Assembly: GCF_018129965.1 (NCBI RefSeq)
Contig: NZ_JAFCKW010000001.1
Location: 744,001-808,000 of the forward strand
DNA from: Bradyrhizobium diazoefficiens
GTDB lineage: Bacteria; Pseudomonadota; Alphaproteobacteria; Rhizobiales; Xanthobacteraceae
Reading direction: 5' to 3'
DNA: 64,000 nucleotides
Shown here: piece after piece, positions 26,359 through 36,375 of the stretch
How the letters are laid out: the number at the start of each line of letters is the position of its first letter
Position numbering within the stretch: position 1 is the first letter of the stretch
Notes under the pieces: model-generated
Databases searched by the model: none
What the model was told of the DNA's origin: nothing
The model's input: the letters and a program-made list of their open reading frames with translations, nothing else
Program-made: the position numbers and the translations under genes

Positions 26359-27321
26359 TTAATCGGGGGTGGAGTTCTTCGGCAGGACCGAGTGGAACAT
26401 CGACTTCATGCCCGACAGCATCTCGTCCGCAACATTGGTCTTCTTCGGCCGCGGCATGGTCGCGCCGGCATCGGCACGCAGATCGAGCGGCGGCGCGATC
26501 ACCGGGACCGGGATATCGGCCGGCGGCGTGATCCGGTTCGGGTCATCGTTGCCGAGCGAGGCTGTGTACGGCGGGTTGGCCGGCAACGCGCCGCCAGCGC
26601 CATAGGACTCCGGTGCGGGCGTCGATACCGTGATCGGCGGCGGCAGCGGACGCACCATGGACGGCTCAACGGTTGCGATACGCGGGACCTCGGGGGTACG
26701 GACGGTTTCCCGCACCATCGGCTCAACCGGCTTGATCTCGGGGTACCTGGTCTCGGACGATCTGGACTCGGAGGATCTGGTCTCGGACGACCTTGCTTCG
26801 GCGGCCTTGCCTTCGGGCGACTTGCGCAGCCGCTCGATGGCGGCACGCGCCAGATCGGTGGCATCGGGGGTCGCGGTGGGCGCCGAATTGGCCTCCGCCA
26901 CCGGGGCGGTTGCGGGGGGCGCCACCGCCGGAGCAGACATTGTCAGAGAGGATTTGGCAGCCGCCTTCTCGCGCGCGGAGGCGCGACCGCGCGGGCTGGC
27001 CTCGGCGGGAGCAAGGTCTGCGGCCTTCGTTTCGGCAGCAGACTGATGATCGGAAGGTTTCTCGGCCGCCGCCTTGTCGGTCACGCTCTTGTCGGAGACG
27101 CTCTTCTCTGAGACGCCCTTGGCCTTGACGCCGGGTCCGGGAAGGTTGGCGACGTCCGCCGGCTTGCCGTCACGGCCGGCCTGGGCAGGCGCCGACACGG
27201 CCGAAGGGGCATCCGCCGCCGGCTTGGCATTGATGTAGTGATTGACGATGTAGGCCCCGATGATCGTCGCGAGCACCGAGGGGAAAATATCCATCGAAAT
27301 TTTAGCGAGGTATTTCAGCAT
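26359..27321 (-). CDS. Membrane-anchored low-complexity protein of unknown function
   Basis: A 320-residue protein. A single N-terminal helix (FPSVLATIIGAYIVNHYI) is followed by a long Ala/Pro/Ser-rich region with little structure. Short tandem repeats are visible, such as VSEKSVSDKSVTDK near residue 70 and SSETRSSESRSSETR near residue 180. The last 35 residues (MPRPKKTNVADEMLSGMKSM) look conserved and may form a helix. It likely spans the periplasm from the inner membrane. No catalytic domain is recognised. It converges with the TPR gene. Confidence 0.75.
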   Translation of the reverse strand: MLKYLAKISMDIFPSVLATIIGAYIVNHYINAKPAADAPSAVSAPAQAGRDGKPADVANLPGPGVKAKGVSEKSVSDKSVTDKAAAEKPSDHQSAAETKAADLAPAEASPRGRASAREKAAAKSSLTMSAPAVAPPATAPVAEANSAPTATPDATDLARAAIERLRKSPEGKAAEARSSETRSSESRSSETRYPEIKPVEPMVRETVRTPEVPRIATVEPSMVRPLPPPITVSTPAPESYGAGGALPANPPYTASLGNDDPNRITPPADIPVPVIAPPLDLRADAGATMPRPKKTNVADEMLSGMKSMFHSVLPKNSTPD

Positions 27322-27414
27322 TTCTCGGCCACTCCCCGCGCGATCAGATGCGGGAACTTTGGGGCATTGTAAGGGATCAACTGCGACGGATCGATGGCAA
27401 AGGTTGCGCTTGCC

Positions 27415-27699
27415 TTACGCCTTCAGTTCGATCTCAAGGAACACGATCTCAGTTGAGGTTTCGTTAAGTACGTCGTGCTGGACGCCAGCCTTGCGAAAGT
27501 AGGATTTTCCCGCTGCAAGCTGCGCCTTGGACCGTTCGCCGCCCGGCGCGACGATGGTCATTTCGCCGGCGACGACGGGAACGATGACATAGTCCATCCC
27601 GTGGGTGTGATGTCCGGTCGCGCTGCCCGGGGCGAGCCGCCATTCGGTTACCCGAACCTCTTCGTTGTCGATCTGAACCTCGGACTTGGCGGCAAGCAT
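27415..27699 (-). CDS. Small cupin-domain protein
   Basis: A 94-residue single-domain cupin. The metal-binding pattern is GSATGHHTHGMDYVIVPVV, with His residues on the first cupin motif; the second (QHDVLNETSTEIVFLEIE) also carries a His. Such proteins often act as small isomerases or metal-dependent dioxygenases, but many have unknown roles. It starts 24 bases before the Ca/H antiporter gene's stop side, on the same strand. Confidence 0.8.
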   Translation of the reverse strand: MLAAKSEVQIDNEEVRVTEWRLAPGSATGHHTHGMDYVIVPVVAGEMTIVAPGGERSKAQLAAGKSYFRKAGVQHDVLNETSTEIVFLEIELKA

Positions 27700-27722
27700 C
27701 GGAACTCTCCTGGGTCATCGCT

Positions 27723-28820
27723 TCAGGGCACGAACACCATGAACACATAGACCGCAAATACCACCATATGGACCAGCCCGAACAGGACATTGGTCCTGCC
27801 GGTGCCGAAGGTCAGCATGCTCAGCAGGAAGGTCAGGAGGAGCAGGATGCTGCTTTGGGCGCTCAGGCCAAGCTTGAGCTCCTTGTCGAGCACCCAGGTG
27901 GCAACGCCGACGGCGGGTATGGTCAGGCCAATGGTCGCCAGCGAGGAACCGAGCGCGAGATTGATGCTCTTCTGCAGATCGTTCTTGCGGGCCGCCGTAA
28001 TCGCGGAGACGCCCTCGGGCAGCAGGATCAGGAGTGCGACCAACAGGCCCGCAAAGGCAGGTGGCGCGCCGATCTGGGCGCCGACCGCATCCACCACCAG
28101 CGAGAATTTCTTGGCCAGCAGCACCACCGCCAGCAGCGACATCAGCAACAGTGCGATGCTGAGCGCGAACATCCCGTCCGAGAGATGGGCGTCCGCGCCT
28201 TCTCCGTCGGCCCGCTCATGGACGAAATAGTCCTTGTGCAGGACGGTCTGGGTATAGAGGAACACCCCGTAGAGCGCGAGCGTGACGACATCGACGAAGC
28301 CGAGCTGGACTGCCGAATAGACCGGGCCGGGCGTGGTGGTCGTGTAATTGGGCATGATCAGGGCGATCGTCGCCAGCGCGAAGAGAACGCTGAGATAGAC
28401 GTTGGCGCCGGAGACCTGAAATCCCTGCTCGCGATAGCGCAGGCCGCCGATCAAGACACAGAGCCCGACCAGCCCGTTGCAGACGATCATGACCACGGCA
28501 AACACCGTATCGCGCGCCAGTTCCGGTGCCGGCTTGTCGCCCAGCATGATCGTGGTGATCAGCGCGACCTCGATGATGGTCACCGCAAGCGTCAGCACCA
28601 ACGTTCCGTAGGGCTCGCCGACCCGCTCGGCGATCACCTCGGAATGGTGAACGGCCGCGAATACTGTCCCGAACAGGATGACCAGCAGGACGATCGCGAA
28701 AAGGCCGCCCCCGAGCGACAGGGTGAAGCCGTAGCCGGTCGCAGTCACGACCAGGAACAGCAGCACCGCCAGGGCGGGGAAGATCCAGGACGACCGCGGC
28801 ATCGGTCCGTGTGCGCTCAT
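27723..28820 (-). CDS. chaA: Calcium:proton antiporter (ChaA/CAX type)
   Basis: A 365-residue inner-membrane antiporter with about eleven helices. The cation-exchange motif is seen in EPYGTLVLTLAVTIIEVALI (first half) and LPEGVSAITAARKNDLQKSI (second half), the duplicated alpha repeats of the CaCA family. It would exchange Ca2+ or Na+ for protons. The ATG at 28820 follows AAGGAA; a TTG at 28838 would add six residues. Ion preference is not clear from sequence. Confidence 0.88.
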   Translation of the reverse strand: MSAHGPMPRSSWIFPALAVLLFLVVTATGYGFTLSLGGGLFAIVLLVILFGTVFAAVHHSEVIAERVGEPYGTLVLTLAVTIIEVALITTIMLGDKPAPELARDTVFAVVMIVCNGLVGLCVLIGGLRYREQGFQVSGANVYLSVLFALATIALIMPNYTTTTPGPVYSAVQLGFVDVVTLALYGVFLYTQTVLHKDYFVHERADGEGADAHLSDGMFALSIALLLMSLLAVVLLAKKFSLVVDAVGAQIGAPPAFAGLLVALLILLPEGVSAITAARKNDLQKSINLALGSSLATIGLTIPAVGVATWVLDKELKLGLSAQSSILLLLTFLLSMLTFGTGRTNVLFGLVHMVVFAVYVFMVFVP

Positions 28821-29076
28821 GCGGGGGGATTCCTTCAAATGGGGAGTCGATTATGCGCGAGAACATCGCGCGCGTCAGCCCTCAGGCCCCATTGATGAAG
28901 TTTCGCGCGGCCTCGGCAAAAAGAGGGCCGGCATGGTACACGAGGAAATCTCTCGGCAGCCGCACGCCGCAGCAGGGGCGACGTGCCCGGCCACACGCTG
29001 CTCGCCTACTGCCATCAGGTCATGCGGGAAGAACCGGTGTCAACGCCTCTTGAGGGCCCCGGTCCGCTTCCCCGCA

Positions 29077-30474
29077 TCACATCGCCTTGACGATGTTCTC
29101 CGTGACCTTCTTGGCGTCGCCGAGCAGCATCATGGTGTTGTCGCGATAGAACAGCGGATTGTCGATGCCGGCATAGCCGGAGGCCAGCGAGCGCTTGATG
29201 AACATCACGGTGCCGGCCTTCCAGACCTGCAGCACCGGCATGCCGTAGATCGGCGAGGTCTTGTCCTCTTCAGCCGCCGGATTGGTGACGTCGTTGGCGC
29301 CGATCACGAAGGCGATGTCGGCCTGCGCGAATTCCGAGTTGATGTCCTCGAGTTCGAACACCTCGTCATAGGGCACGTTGGCTTCGGCAAGCAGCACGTT
29401 CATGTGGCCGGGCATGCGGCCGGCAACCGGGTGAATGGCGTACTTCACCTCGACGCCTTCCTTCTTCAGGATGTCGCCCATTTCGCGCAACGCATGCTGA
29501 GCCTGCGCCACCGCCATGCCGTAGCCGGGCACGATGATGACCTTGGAGGCGTTCTTCATGATGAAGGCGGCATCGTCAGCCGAGCCGAGCTTGGCGGGCT
29601 TCTGCTCGCCCGTCGCCCCGCCCGCTGCGGCGGTCTCGCCGCCGAAGCCGCCGAGGATGACCGAGATGAAGGATCGGTTCATCGCGTGGCACATGATGTA
29701 GGACAGGATCGCGCCCGAGGAGCCGACCAGAGCGCCGGTGATGATCAGCGCCGAATTGCCGAGCGTGAAGCCGATGCCGGCGGCGGCCCAGCCGGAATAG
29801 GAGTTCAGCATCGAGATCACGACCGGCATGTCGGCGCCGCCGATCGGGATGATCATGAGCACGCCGAGCGCCAGCGCCAGGATCACGATCATCCAGAAGT
29901 CGAACGCACTGCCCGACAGCACGAGGCCGACGATGAAAAACACCAGCGCGAGAGCGAGACCGATGTTGATGACGTGGCGGAACGGCAGGATGATGGGCGC
30001 GCCGCTCATTCGCGCGGACAGTTTCAGGAACGCGATTACCGATCCGGTGAAGGTCAGCGCGCCGATGGCGACGCCGAGCGACATTTCGACGAGACTCTGC
30101 GGATGGATGTTGCCGGGCGAGCCGATGTCGAAGGCTTCGGGCGCATAGAAGGCCCCGGCGGCCACCAGCACCGCGGCCATGCCGACCAGCGAGTGGAACG
30201 CGGCGACGAGTTCCGGCATCGAGGTCATCGGCACCCGGCGGGCGATCACCGCACCGACCGCGCCGCCGATGGCGATACCCAGGATCACGAGAATCCAGGC
30301 AAGGCCATCCGCCGGCGGATGGCTCGCCAGCGTGGTCGCGACCGCGATTCCCATGCCGATCATGCCGAAGAAATTGCCCTGGCGCGACGTCGCCGGGCTC
30401 GAGAGCCCGCGCAGCGACAGGATGAACAGCACCCCCGCCACGAGATACAAGAATGCAGAGAGATTGGCGTTCAT
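29077..30474 (-). CDS. pntB: NAD(P) transhydrogenase subunit beta PntB
   Basis: A 465-residue membrane protein of the proton-pumping transhydrogenase. It has several helices, then the NADP-binding domain III (VIIVPGYGMAVAQAQHALRE, then IGANDVTNPAAE and SLASGYAGIDNPLFY). The complex moves hydride from NADH to NADP+ using the proton gradient, supplying NADPH. It is third in pntAA-pntAB-pntB, 39 bases after pntAB. Confidence 0.97.
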   Translation of the reverse strand: MNANLSAFLYLVAGVLFILSLRGLSSPATSRQGNFFGMIGMGIAVATTLASHPPADGLAWILVILGIAIGGAVGAVIARRVPMTSMPELVAAFHSLVGMAAVLVAAGAFYAPEAFDIGSPGNIHPQSLVEMSLGVAIGALTFTGSVIAFLKLSARMSGAPIILPFRHVINIGLALALVFFIVGLVLSGSAFDFWMIVILALALGVLMIIPIGGADMPVVISMLNSYSGWAAAGIGFTLGNSALIITGALVGSSGAILSYIMCHAMNRSFISVILGGFGGETAAAGGATGEQKPAKLGSADDAAFIMKNASKVIIVPGYGMAVAQAQHALREMGDILKKEGVEVKYAIHPVAGRMPGHMNVLLAEANVPYDEVFELEDINSEFAQADIAFVIGANDVTNPAAEEDKTSPIYGMPVLQVWKAGTVMFIKRSLASGYAGIDNPLFYRDNTMMLLGDAKKVTENIVKAM

Positions 30475-30513
30475 CTCAGGTCCCCATCTGTCCCTTCAGC
30501 CCGAGGTGGCCGC

Positions 30514-30831
30514 TCACTTCGACTTCTTCTTGTACATCGCCAGCATGCGCTGGGTGACGAGGAAGCCGCCGAAGATGTTCACGCTGGCGAAGATCAGCGC
30601 GACGAAGCCGAAGCCGCGTGCCCAACCCGAACCGCTCGAGATCATGCCGACGCCGACCGCGAGCAGCGCGCCGACCACGATCACCGAGGAAATCGCGTTG
30701 GTCACGCTCATCAGCGGCGTATGCAATGCCGGGGTCACCGACCACACCACGAAATAGCCGACGAATACGGCGAGAACGAAGATCGACAGCCGGAAGACGA
30801 AGGGGTCGACGACCTGTGCAACATGCTCCAT
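30514..30831 (-). CDS. pntAB: NAD(P) transhydrogenase subunit alpha, membrane part PntAB
   Basis: A 105-residue membrane protein with three or four helices ([40 protein letters not shown]). In this three-subunit form, known from Rhodospirillum rubrum, the alpha chain of E. coli is split into a soluble NAD-binding part and this membrane part. It starts 11 bases after pntAA. Confidence 0.95.
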   Translation of the reverse strand: MEHVAQVVDPFVFRLSIFVLAVFVGYFVVWSVTPALHTPLMSVTNAISSVIVVGALLAVGVGMISSGSGWARGFGFVALIFASVNIFGGFLVTQRMLAMYKKKSK

Positions 30832-30842
30832 GGCGGCTCTCC

Positions 30843-31970
30843 TTAAGCTTTCGGCTGGAAGTTCGGGTGGATCACCGCGCCGTCCCTGGTCAGCGCGGTT
30901 GCCTTGACGAGTTCGTCGTCCCAGTTCACGGCGAGCTTCTTCTCTTTCTTGTCGACCATGGTCTCGATGAAGGAGAACAGGTTGCGCGCATAGAGGCTGG
31001 AGGCCGAGGCTGCGACGCGGCCAGCGACGTTGGTGTAGCCGACGATCTTGATGCCATCGAGGTCGACGACCTCGCCCGGCTTTGCGCCCTCGACATTGCC
31101 GCCGCGCTCGACTGCGAGATCGACCAGAACGGAGCCCAGCTTCATCGACCTGACCATCTCGGCCGAGACGAGCTTCGGCGCCGGCCGGCCCGGAATCAGC
31201 GCGGTGGTGATGACGATGTCCTGCTTCTTGATGTGCTCGGCTGTGAGCGCAGCCTGCTTGGCCTGGTACTCCCTCGACATTTCCTTGGCGTAGCCGCCGG
31301 CGGTCTGCGCGTTCTTGAACTCCTCGTCCTCGACGGCGAGGAATTTCGCGCCGAGGGATTCGACCTGCTCCTTGGTCGCGGGCCGGACGTCGGTTGCGGT
31401 GACGATGGCGCCGAGCCGGCGCGCGGTCGCGATGGCCTGGAGGCCGGCGACGCCGACGCCCATCACGAAGACCTTGGCCGCAGGCACGGTGCCGGCCGCC
31501 GTCATCATCATCGGGAAAGCACGGCCGAACGCCTCGGCGCCCTCGATCACGGCGCGGTAGCCGGCGAGATTGGCCTGCGAGGACAGCACGTCCATCACCT
31601 GCGCACGGGTGATGCGCGGCATCAATTCCATCGCGAAGGCGGAGACACCGGCATCGGCGATCGTCTTGAGCGCGGCCTCGTTGCCGTAGGGATCCATGAT
31701 GGCGATGACGAGTGCGCCGCGCTTGTATTGCGCGAGTTCGGAGGCCTCGGGACGCTTCACCTTGATGATGATGTCGGCATCCTTAAGCGCGTCGGGGCTG
31801 ACGGTGGCGCCCACAGCGGTGAACTCGGAGTCCGGCAGACCCGATTTGAGGCCGGCGCCCGGCTCGATGGCGACCTCGGCGCCCAGCGCCTTGAATTTCT
31901 TCACCGTATCAGGCGAAGCGGCAACGCGCGGCTCCGACGGATCGATTTCCTTGGCAACGGCGATCTTCAT
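30843..31970 (-). CDS. pntAA: NAD(P) transhydrogenase subunit alpha, NAD-binding part PntAA
   Basis: A 375-residue soluble subunit that binds NAD(H), related to alanine dehydrogenase. [20 protein letters not shown] at the start and [22 protein letters not shown] (nucleotide loop) are diagnostic. The ATG at 31970 has a strong GGAGGG site; an upstream start at 32003 was not used. It is first in pntAA-pntAB-pntB. Confidence 0.97.
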   Translation of the reverse strand: MKIAVAKEIDPSEPRVAASPDTVKKFKALGAEVAIEPGAGLKSGLPDSEFTAVGATVSPDALKDADIIIKVKRPEASELAQYKRGALVIAIMDPYGNEAALKTIADAGVSAFAMELMPRITRAQVMDVLSSQANLAGYRAVIEGAEAFGRAFPMMMTAAGTVPAAKVFVMGVGVAGLQAIATARRLGAIVTATDVRPATKEQVESLGAKFLAVEDEEFKNAQTAGGYAKEMSREYQAKQAALTAEHIKKQDIVITTALIPGRPAPKLVSAEMVRSMKLGSVLVDLAVERGGNVEGAKPGEVVDLDGIKIVGYTNVAGRVAASASSLYARNLFSFIETMVDKKEKKLAVNWDDELVKATALTRDGAVIHPNFQPKA

Positions 31971-32106
31971 AGGCCCTCCGGCGACGCGGGACAAAGCGCG
32001 CACGCAAACTTAGCGTTACTCCCGCAACGTTGGATACCGGTTTTAGGACCGGCTTGAATGCAAATTTGACAGCACCGACGACGCTGGCAGTGCTTTAGAC
32101 GATGGA

Positions 32107-32259
32107 TCAGGTCAGGAAGATCGCCATCAGGATGACGATGAGCGCGACCGCGGCCGTGCCGTACTTCACCAGCGCGATGAAGCCCTCATAGGTCTGCTCG
32201 TGGGCAACGTAGTCGTTGCCGTCTGCGGTGGTGTAAGCCACTTCGCTATGGTCAGCCAT
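32107..32259 (-). CDS. aa3-type cytochrome c oxidase subunit IV
   Basis: A 50-residue protein (start ATG 32259, with GGGGAC before it). It has a short charged N-terminus (MADHSEVAYTTADGNDYVAH) and one membrane helix (YGTAAVALIVILMAIFL). This is the small bacterial aa3 oxidase subunit IV seen in Paracoccus and rhizobia. The other oxidase subunits are not in the window. It lies just upstream of pntAA on the same strand in its own right, 136 bases away. Confidence 0.9.
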   Translation of the reverse strand: MADHSEVAYTTADGNDYVAHEQTYEGFIALVKYGTAAVALIVILMAIFLT

Positions 32260-32442
32260 GGATTGTCCCCAGTCGAAAGTCGAATTCCAAGACGGCAATA
32301 CCGCAAAGCTTCAGGCAGGGCAACGGCAGGCGCGCGCGGTTTTCCCGCAAATCAGCTCATTTCGAATCCAGATTGTCGCGGATCCGCCGCCGCCTGCTGG
32401 AAAATGTGACGAACTGCGCTCCAGTTAGCCCGGCTCTCCCCC

Positions 32443-34395
32443 TCAGCCCATCGCTTCCAGCTCGTCGATCATACCGGCGATGACCGAAAGACCGCCGTCC
32501 CAGAACTTGGGATCCTTGGCATCGAGACCGAACGGCCGCAGCAGTTCGGAATAGTGCTTGGTACCGCCGGCGGCGAGCATGTCGAGATAGCGCTCGGCAA
32601 AGCCCTCAGCCGCATTCTCGTAGACGGCATAGAGCGAGTTGACGAGGCAATCGCCGAAGGCATAGGCGTAGACGTAGAACGGCGAGTGGATGAAGTGCGG
32701 AATGTACATCCAGTAGTTCTCGTAGCCCGCCTTGATCTCGATCGCCGGGCCGAGGCTCTCGCCCTGCACCGACAGCCAGATCTCCCCGAGCCGCGTCGCG
32801 GTCAATTCGCCGTTCTTGCGCTCGGTGTGGACCGCGCGCTCGAAGGAATAGAACGCGATCTGCCGCACCACGGTATTGATCATGTCCTCGACCTTGCCGG
32901 CGAGCAGCGCCTGGCGCTGTTTCGCATTCTTGGTCTGCGCGAGCAGCCGCTTGAACGTGAGCATCTCGCCGAACACGCTCGCGGTCTCGGCCAGAGTCAG
33001 CGGCGTCGGCGCCATCAGCGCGCCGTTCCTGGCCGCCAGCACCTGATGCACGCCATGGCCGAGCTCGTGCGCGAGCGTCATCACGTCGCGCGGCTTGCCC
33101 TGGTAGTTCATCAGCACGTAGGGGTGCGCCGATGGCGTGGTCGGATGCGAGAACGCGCCCGGAGCCTTGCCGGGACGCACCGGGGCATCAATCCAGCGGT
33201 CGGTGAAGAAGCGCTCGGCGATATCGGCCATCTCCGGCGAGAAGCCGCGATAGGCGGTCAGCACCATGTTCCGCGCGTCGGGCCAGCCGATGACGTCGGT
33301 TGCCGCAAAGGGCAGCGGCGCGTTGCGGTCCCAATAGGCCAGCCGCTTCTTGCCGAACCACTTCGCCTTCAGCGCGTAATAGCGATGCGACAGTCTTGGA
33401 TAGGCCGCGCGCACCGAGGCGACCAGAGCATCCACCACCTCGCGCTCGACGCGGTTGTTCAGATGCCGGGAATCCGCGACATCCTTGAATCCGCGCCAGC
33501 GGTCGGAGATGTCCTTGTCCTTGGCGAGCGTGTTGGTGATCAGCGCGAAGGTGCGTTCGTTGGCCTTGAAGGTCTTGGCCAGCGCCTCGGCCGCAGCCTT
33601 GCGCTTGGCGCCGTCGCGGTCCGCCAGGAAGTTGAGCGTCGGCTCGATCGCCAGTTCCTTGGACCCGACCTTGAACCGCAGGCCGGAGATGGTCTGGTCG
33701 AACAGCCGGTTGAAGGCGGAATAACCGGTCTGCGACTTCTCCAGGAAGAGCTGCTCGAGCTTGTCGTCGAGCTGGTACGGCTTCTCCTTGCGCAGATCCT
33801 CGATCCACGGACGATAATGCGCCAGTTCCGCAGCTTCCATCGCGCGGTTCAAGATATCGTCATCGATCCGGTTCAGCTCGAGCGCGAAGAAGAGAAGATG
33901 GGTCGAGGCCGCCGTCAGCCGCTCCGACACGTCGCCGTAAAACTTGGAAATCTTCGGGTCCACGCTGTCGCCGGCATGGATGAGGCCGGCATAGGAGCCG
34001 AGCCGGCCGGCGAGATCGTCGATCGCCTCATAGCGTCGCACCGCCTCGGCGAGCCATTTTCCGCCATCTTGGTTTGCTGTTCCTGTCGCGAGCTTGCCCT
34101 TGTAGTCGGTCTCGAACGTGACGCAATCGGCATCCATCCTTTCGAGATCGCGCACCACTTCCGGCGCGTCGATCCCGGAATAGAGGTCGGCGAGATTCCA
34201 CTCCGGAAGCTTGCCGGTCTTGCTCGCGGGCTTTGCGAGCGACGATTTGGAGGACTTTGCCTTGACCGCGGATTTCTTGGCAGCGGACGTCTTGGTCGCG
34301 GGCTTGCGAAGAGCGGGCTTCTTGAGGGCAGACTTTTTCATGGCAGACTTGTTCATGGCAGGCTTGTTAATGGCAGACTTGGAGCGCGAATTCAT
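32443..34395 (-). CDS. pepF: Oligoendopeptidase F (M3 metallopeptidase) with a lysine-rich N-terminal extension
   Basis: A 650-residue zinc peptidase that cuts short peptides in the cytoplasm. The zinc site is HELGH (H443, E444, H447), within LAHELGHGVHQVL, and the C-terminal MLAAGGTKHYSELLRPFGLD is typical of PepF. The first 60 residues are unusual: repeated Lys/Ser/Pro/Ala units (MNKSAMKKSALKKPALRKP) like a histone H1 tail. The enzyme core starts at KLPEWNLADLYSGID. The extension may bind nucleic acid or be a start-site artefact, but no ATG nearer the core has a better ribosome site. Confidence 0.92.
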   Translation of the reverse strand: MNSRSKSAINKPAMNKSAMKKSALKKPALRKPATKTSAAKKSAVKAKSSKSSLAKPASKTGKLPEWNLADLYSGIDAPEVVRDLERMDADCVTFETDYKGKLATGTANQDGGKWLAEAVRRYEAIDDLAGRLGSYAGLIHAGDSVDPKISKFYGDVSERLTAASTHLLFFALELNRIDDDILNRAMEAAELAHYRPWIEDLRKEKPYQLDDKLEQLFLEKSQTGYSAFNRLFDQTISGLRFKVGSKELAIEPTLNFLADRDGAKRKAAAEALAKTFKANERTFALITNTLAKDKDISDRWRGFKDVADSRHLNNRVEREVVDALVASVRAAYPRLSHRYYALKAKWFGKKRLAYWDRNAPLPFAATDVIGWPDARNMVLTAYRGFSPEMADIAERFFTDRWIDAPVRPGKAPGAFSHPTTPSAHPYVLMNYQGKPRDVMTLAHELGHGVHQVLAARNGALMAPTPLTLAETASVFGEMLTFKRLLAQTKNAKQRQALLAGKVEDMINTVVRQIAFYSFERAVHTERKNGELTATRLGEIWLSVQGESLGPAIEIKAGYENYWMYIPHFIHSPFYVYAYAFGDCLVNSLYAVYENAAEGFAERYLDMLAAGGTKHYSELLRPFGLDAKDPKFWDGGLSVIAGMIDELEAMG

Positions 34396-34532
34396 TGTGT
34401 GGGAAACCTGTGTTCAACAATCGCGACGACGGGCAAGGGCATCAAGGTTTAAGAGTGCGTTAATCGGCTTCGGCCAGAGTGCCCCGATTCGAGACAGATA
34501 GAGTCAGATAGTAGTAGCGTGCGGGGAACACC

Positions 34533-36029
34533 ATGGCTGCCAGTATTTTGATCGCCGACGATGACGCTGTAGCCCGCCGGCTGGTCGAAAACATGGTGCA
34601 GAAATGCGGCTATGAGACGGTGGTCGTGGACTCCGGCGACGCCGCGATCGCCGCCCTCACCGCCCCCGATGCACCGGCCATTGACGGCGTGATCCTCGAC
34701 CTCGTGATGCCCGGCCTCGACGGCATGGGCGTACTGGCGAAAATGCGCGAAGCAGGCCTCAACGTCCCCGTCATCGTGCAGACCGCCCATGGCGGCATCG
34801 ACAATGTGATATCGGCCATGCGCGCGGGCGCGGCCGATTTCGTGGTCAAGCCGGTCGGCGTGGAGCGGCTCCAGGTCTCGCTCCGCAACGCGCTCAACGC
34901 CTCCGCCCTCAAGGGCGAATTGCAGCGCATCCGTCATAGCCGCGAGGGCCGGCTGACCTTCTCCGACATCATCACGCGCGCCGAAGCGATGGCACCGGTG
35001 ATGCGGGCCGCACAGAAGGCGGCAGGCTCCTCGATCCCCGTGCTGATCGAGGGCGAGTCCGGCGTCGGCAAGGAGATGTTCGCGCGTGCCATCCATGGCA
35101 GCGGCGAGCGCAAGGCAAAGCCCTTTGTCGCGGTCAATTGCGGTGCAATCCCCGACAACCTCGTCGAGTCCATCCTGTTCGGCCATGAGAAGGGTGCCTT
35201 CACCGGCGCCACCGATCGCCACACCGGCAAGTTCGTCGAAGCCCATGGCGGTACGCTTTTCCTGGACGAGGTCAGCGAACTGCCGCTGACCGCGCAGGTC
35301 AAGCTGCTGCGCGCGCTCCAGGAGGGCACGGTCGAGGCAGTCGGCGGCCGCAAGCCCGTCAAGGTCGATGTCCGCATCATCTCGGCAACCAATCGCAGGC
35401 TGCTGGAGCGGGTGAAGCAGGGACATTTCCGGGAGGATCTGTTCTATCGCCTTCACGTGCTGCCGCTGACGATCCCTCCGCTGCGCAGCCGTCGCGAGGA
35501 CATCCCGCACCTGCTGCGGCATTTCCTGGCGCGCTTTGCCGCCGAGGAGAACCGCCCCATCGCCGGGATCAGCGGCGAAGCGGTCGCGCATCTCGCCCAG
35601 CTCGATTGGCCCGGCAACATCCGCCAGCTCGAAAACGCGGTGTATCGTGCGGTGGTCATGAGCGACGGCGACCAGCTTGGCCTTGGCGACTTCCCCCTGC
35701 TCTCCCAGCAGGCGTGTCCCGGGACTGACATTCCGACCGCGCCGCTGATGCTGGAGCCGATCGCGGCCCCCTCGGTCATATCGGGTAGCGAAATACCGAT
35801 TGCGCCGCTGCCCCATGCAGGGTCCCTCGCCATGCTGACCGCGACCGGCGACGTCCGCCCCTTGGAGGACATGGAGAACGAGATCATCCGCTTCGCGATC
35901 TCGCATTATCGCGGACAGATGTCCGAGGTCGCGCGCCGCCTCAAAATCGGCCGGTCCACCCTCTATCGCAAACTCGACGACGCCGGGGTTCCCGGAAATG
36001 GCGGCAAAAGCGGCGAGGAGACGCACTGA
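34533..36029 (+). CDS. Sigma-54-dependent response regulator (NtrC family)
   Basis: A 498-residue activator with a receiver domain (phosphorylation Asp56 in VILDLVMPG, acidic triad D9-D11), an AAA+ domain (Walker A GESGVGKE 174-181, GAFTGA 221-226 for sigma-54 contact, Walker B GTLFLDE 240-246) and a C-terminal Fis-type helix-turn-helix (SEVARRLKIGRSTLYRKL). All core residues are intact, so it should be phosphorylation-controlled. No partner kinase is nearby. Target genes are unknown. It is divergent from pepF. Confidence 0.94.
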   Translation: MAASILIADDDAVARRLVENMVQKCGYETVVVDSGDAAIAALTAPDAPAIDGVILDLVMPGLDGMGVLAKMREAGLNVPVIVQTAHGGIDNVISAMRAGAADFVVKPVGVERLQVSLRNALNASALKGELQRIRHSREGRLTFSDIITRAEAMAPVMRAAQKAAGSSIPVLIEGESGVGKEMFARAIHGSGERKAKPFVAVNCGAIPDNLVESILFGHEKGAFTGATDRHTGKFVEAHGGTLFLDEVSELPLTAQVKLLRALQEGTVEAVGGRKPVKVDVRIISATNRRLLERVKQGHFREDLFYRLHVLPLTIPPLRSRREDIPHLLRHFLARFAAEENRPIAGISGEAVAHLAQLDWPGNIRQLENAVYRAVVMSDGDQLGLGDFPLLSQQACPGTDIPTAPLMLEPIAAPSVISGSEIPIAPLPHAGSLAMLTATGDVRPLEDMENEIIRFAISHYRGQMSEVARRLKIGRSTLYRKLDDAGVPGNGGKSGEETH

Positions 36030-36375
36030 ACCTCATGCGAACAGAGGTTTGCACGACCGTGCGTGGCGGCCGTAAGCCGTTCGCATGACGTCAGAATTTG
36101 GCTGAGACGTGAACCGTGACATTGAAGTTACAGACATCGGGAAAAGCGCCCGGCGGAGGCCCACAATCCGTTGCAAACAGGCTTCCTTGAAGTCAGTTTG
36201 TCGTGAGTTGTCCCGGGTAGCGCTGGCTGCACATACGGGGCCTGTATATCGTCTGCGTTTGAATCGTTGCTTGCAGGCGTGCAACTTTCGAGAGGCCGGC
36301 GCGGTTTAGCCGAAGCTCAATAGGCGATAATGAAGCTGTTCCACCAGGGACAGTTCACCCGAGGGGTGCGACACA
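36030..36375. other. Intergenic region with a 10-base inverted repeat
   Basis: These 346 bases separate the sigma-54 regulator and the L,D-transpeptidase gene. Near the left end, TCATGCGAAC (36033-36042) pairs with GTTCGCATGA (36079-36088). This may end the regulator transcript, though no T run follows. The rest should hold the promoter of the next gene; none was assigned with confidence. Confidence 0.5.

Noticed and set aside
28819..30846. A 675-codon plus-strand open frame
   Set aside because: Antisense to pntB and pntAB, with His/Arg/Asp-rich low-complexity sequence and no recognisable domain.
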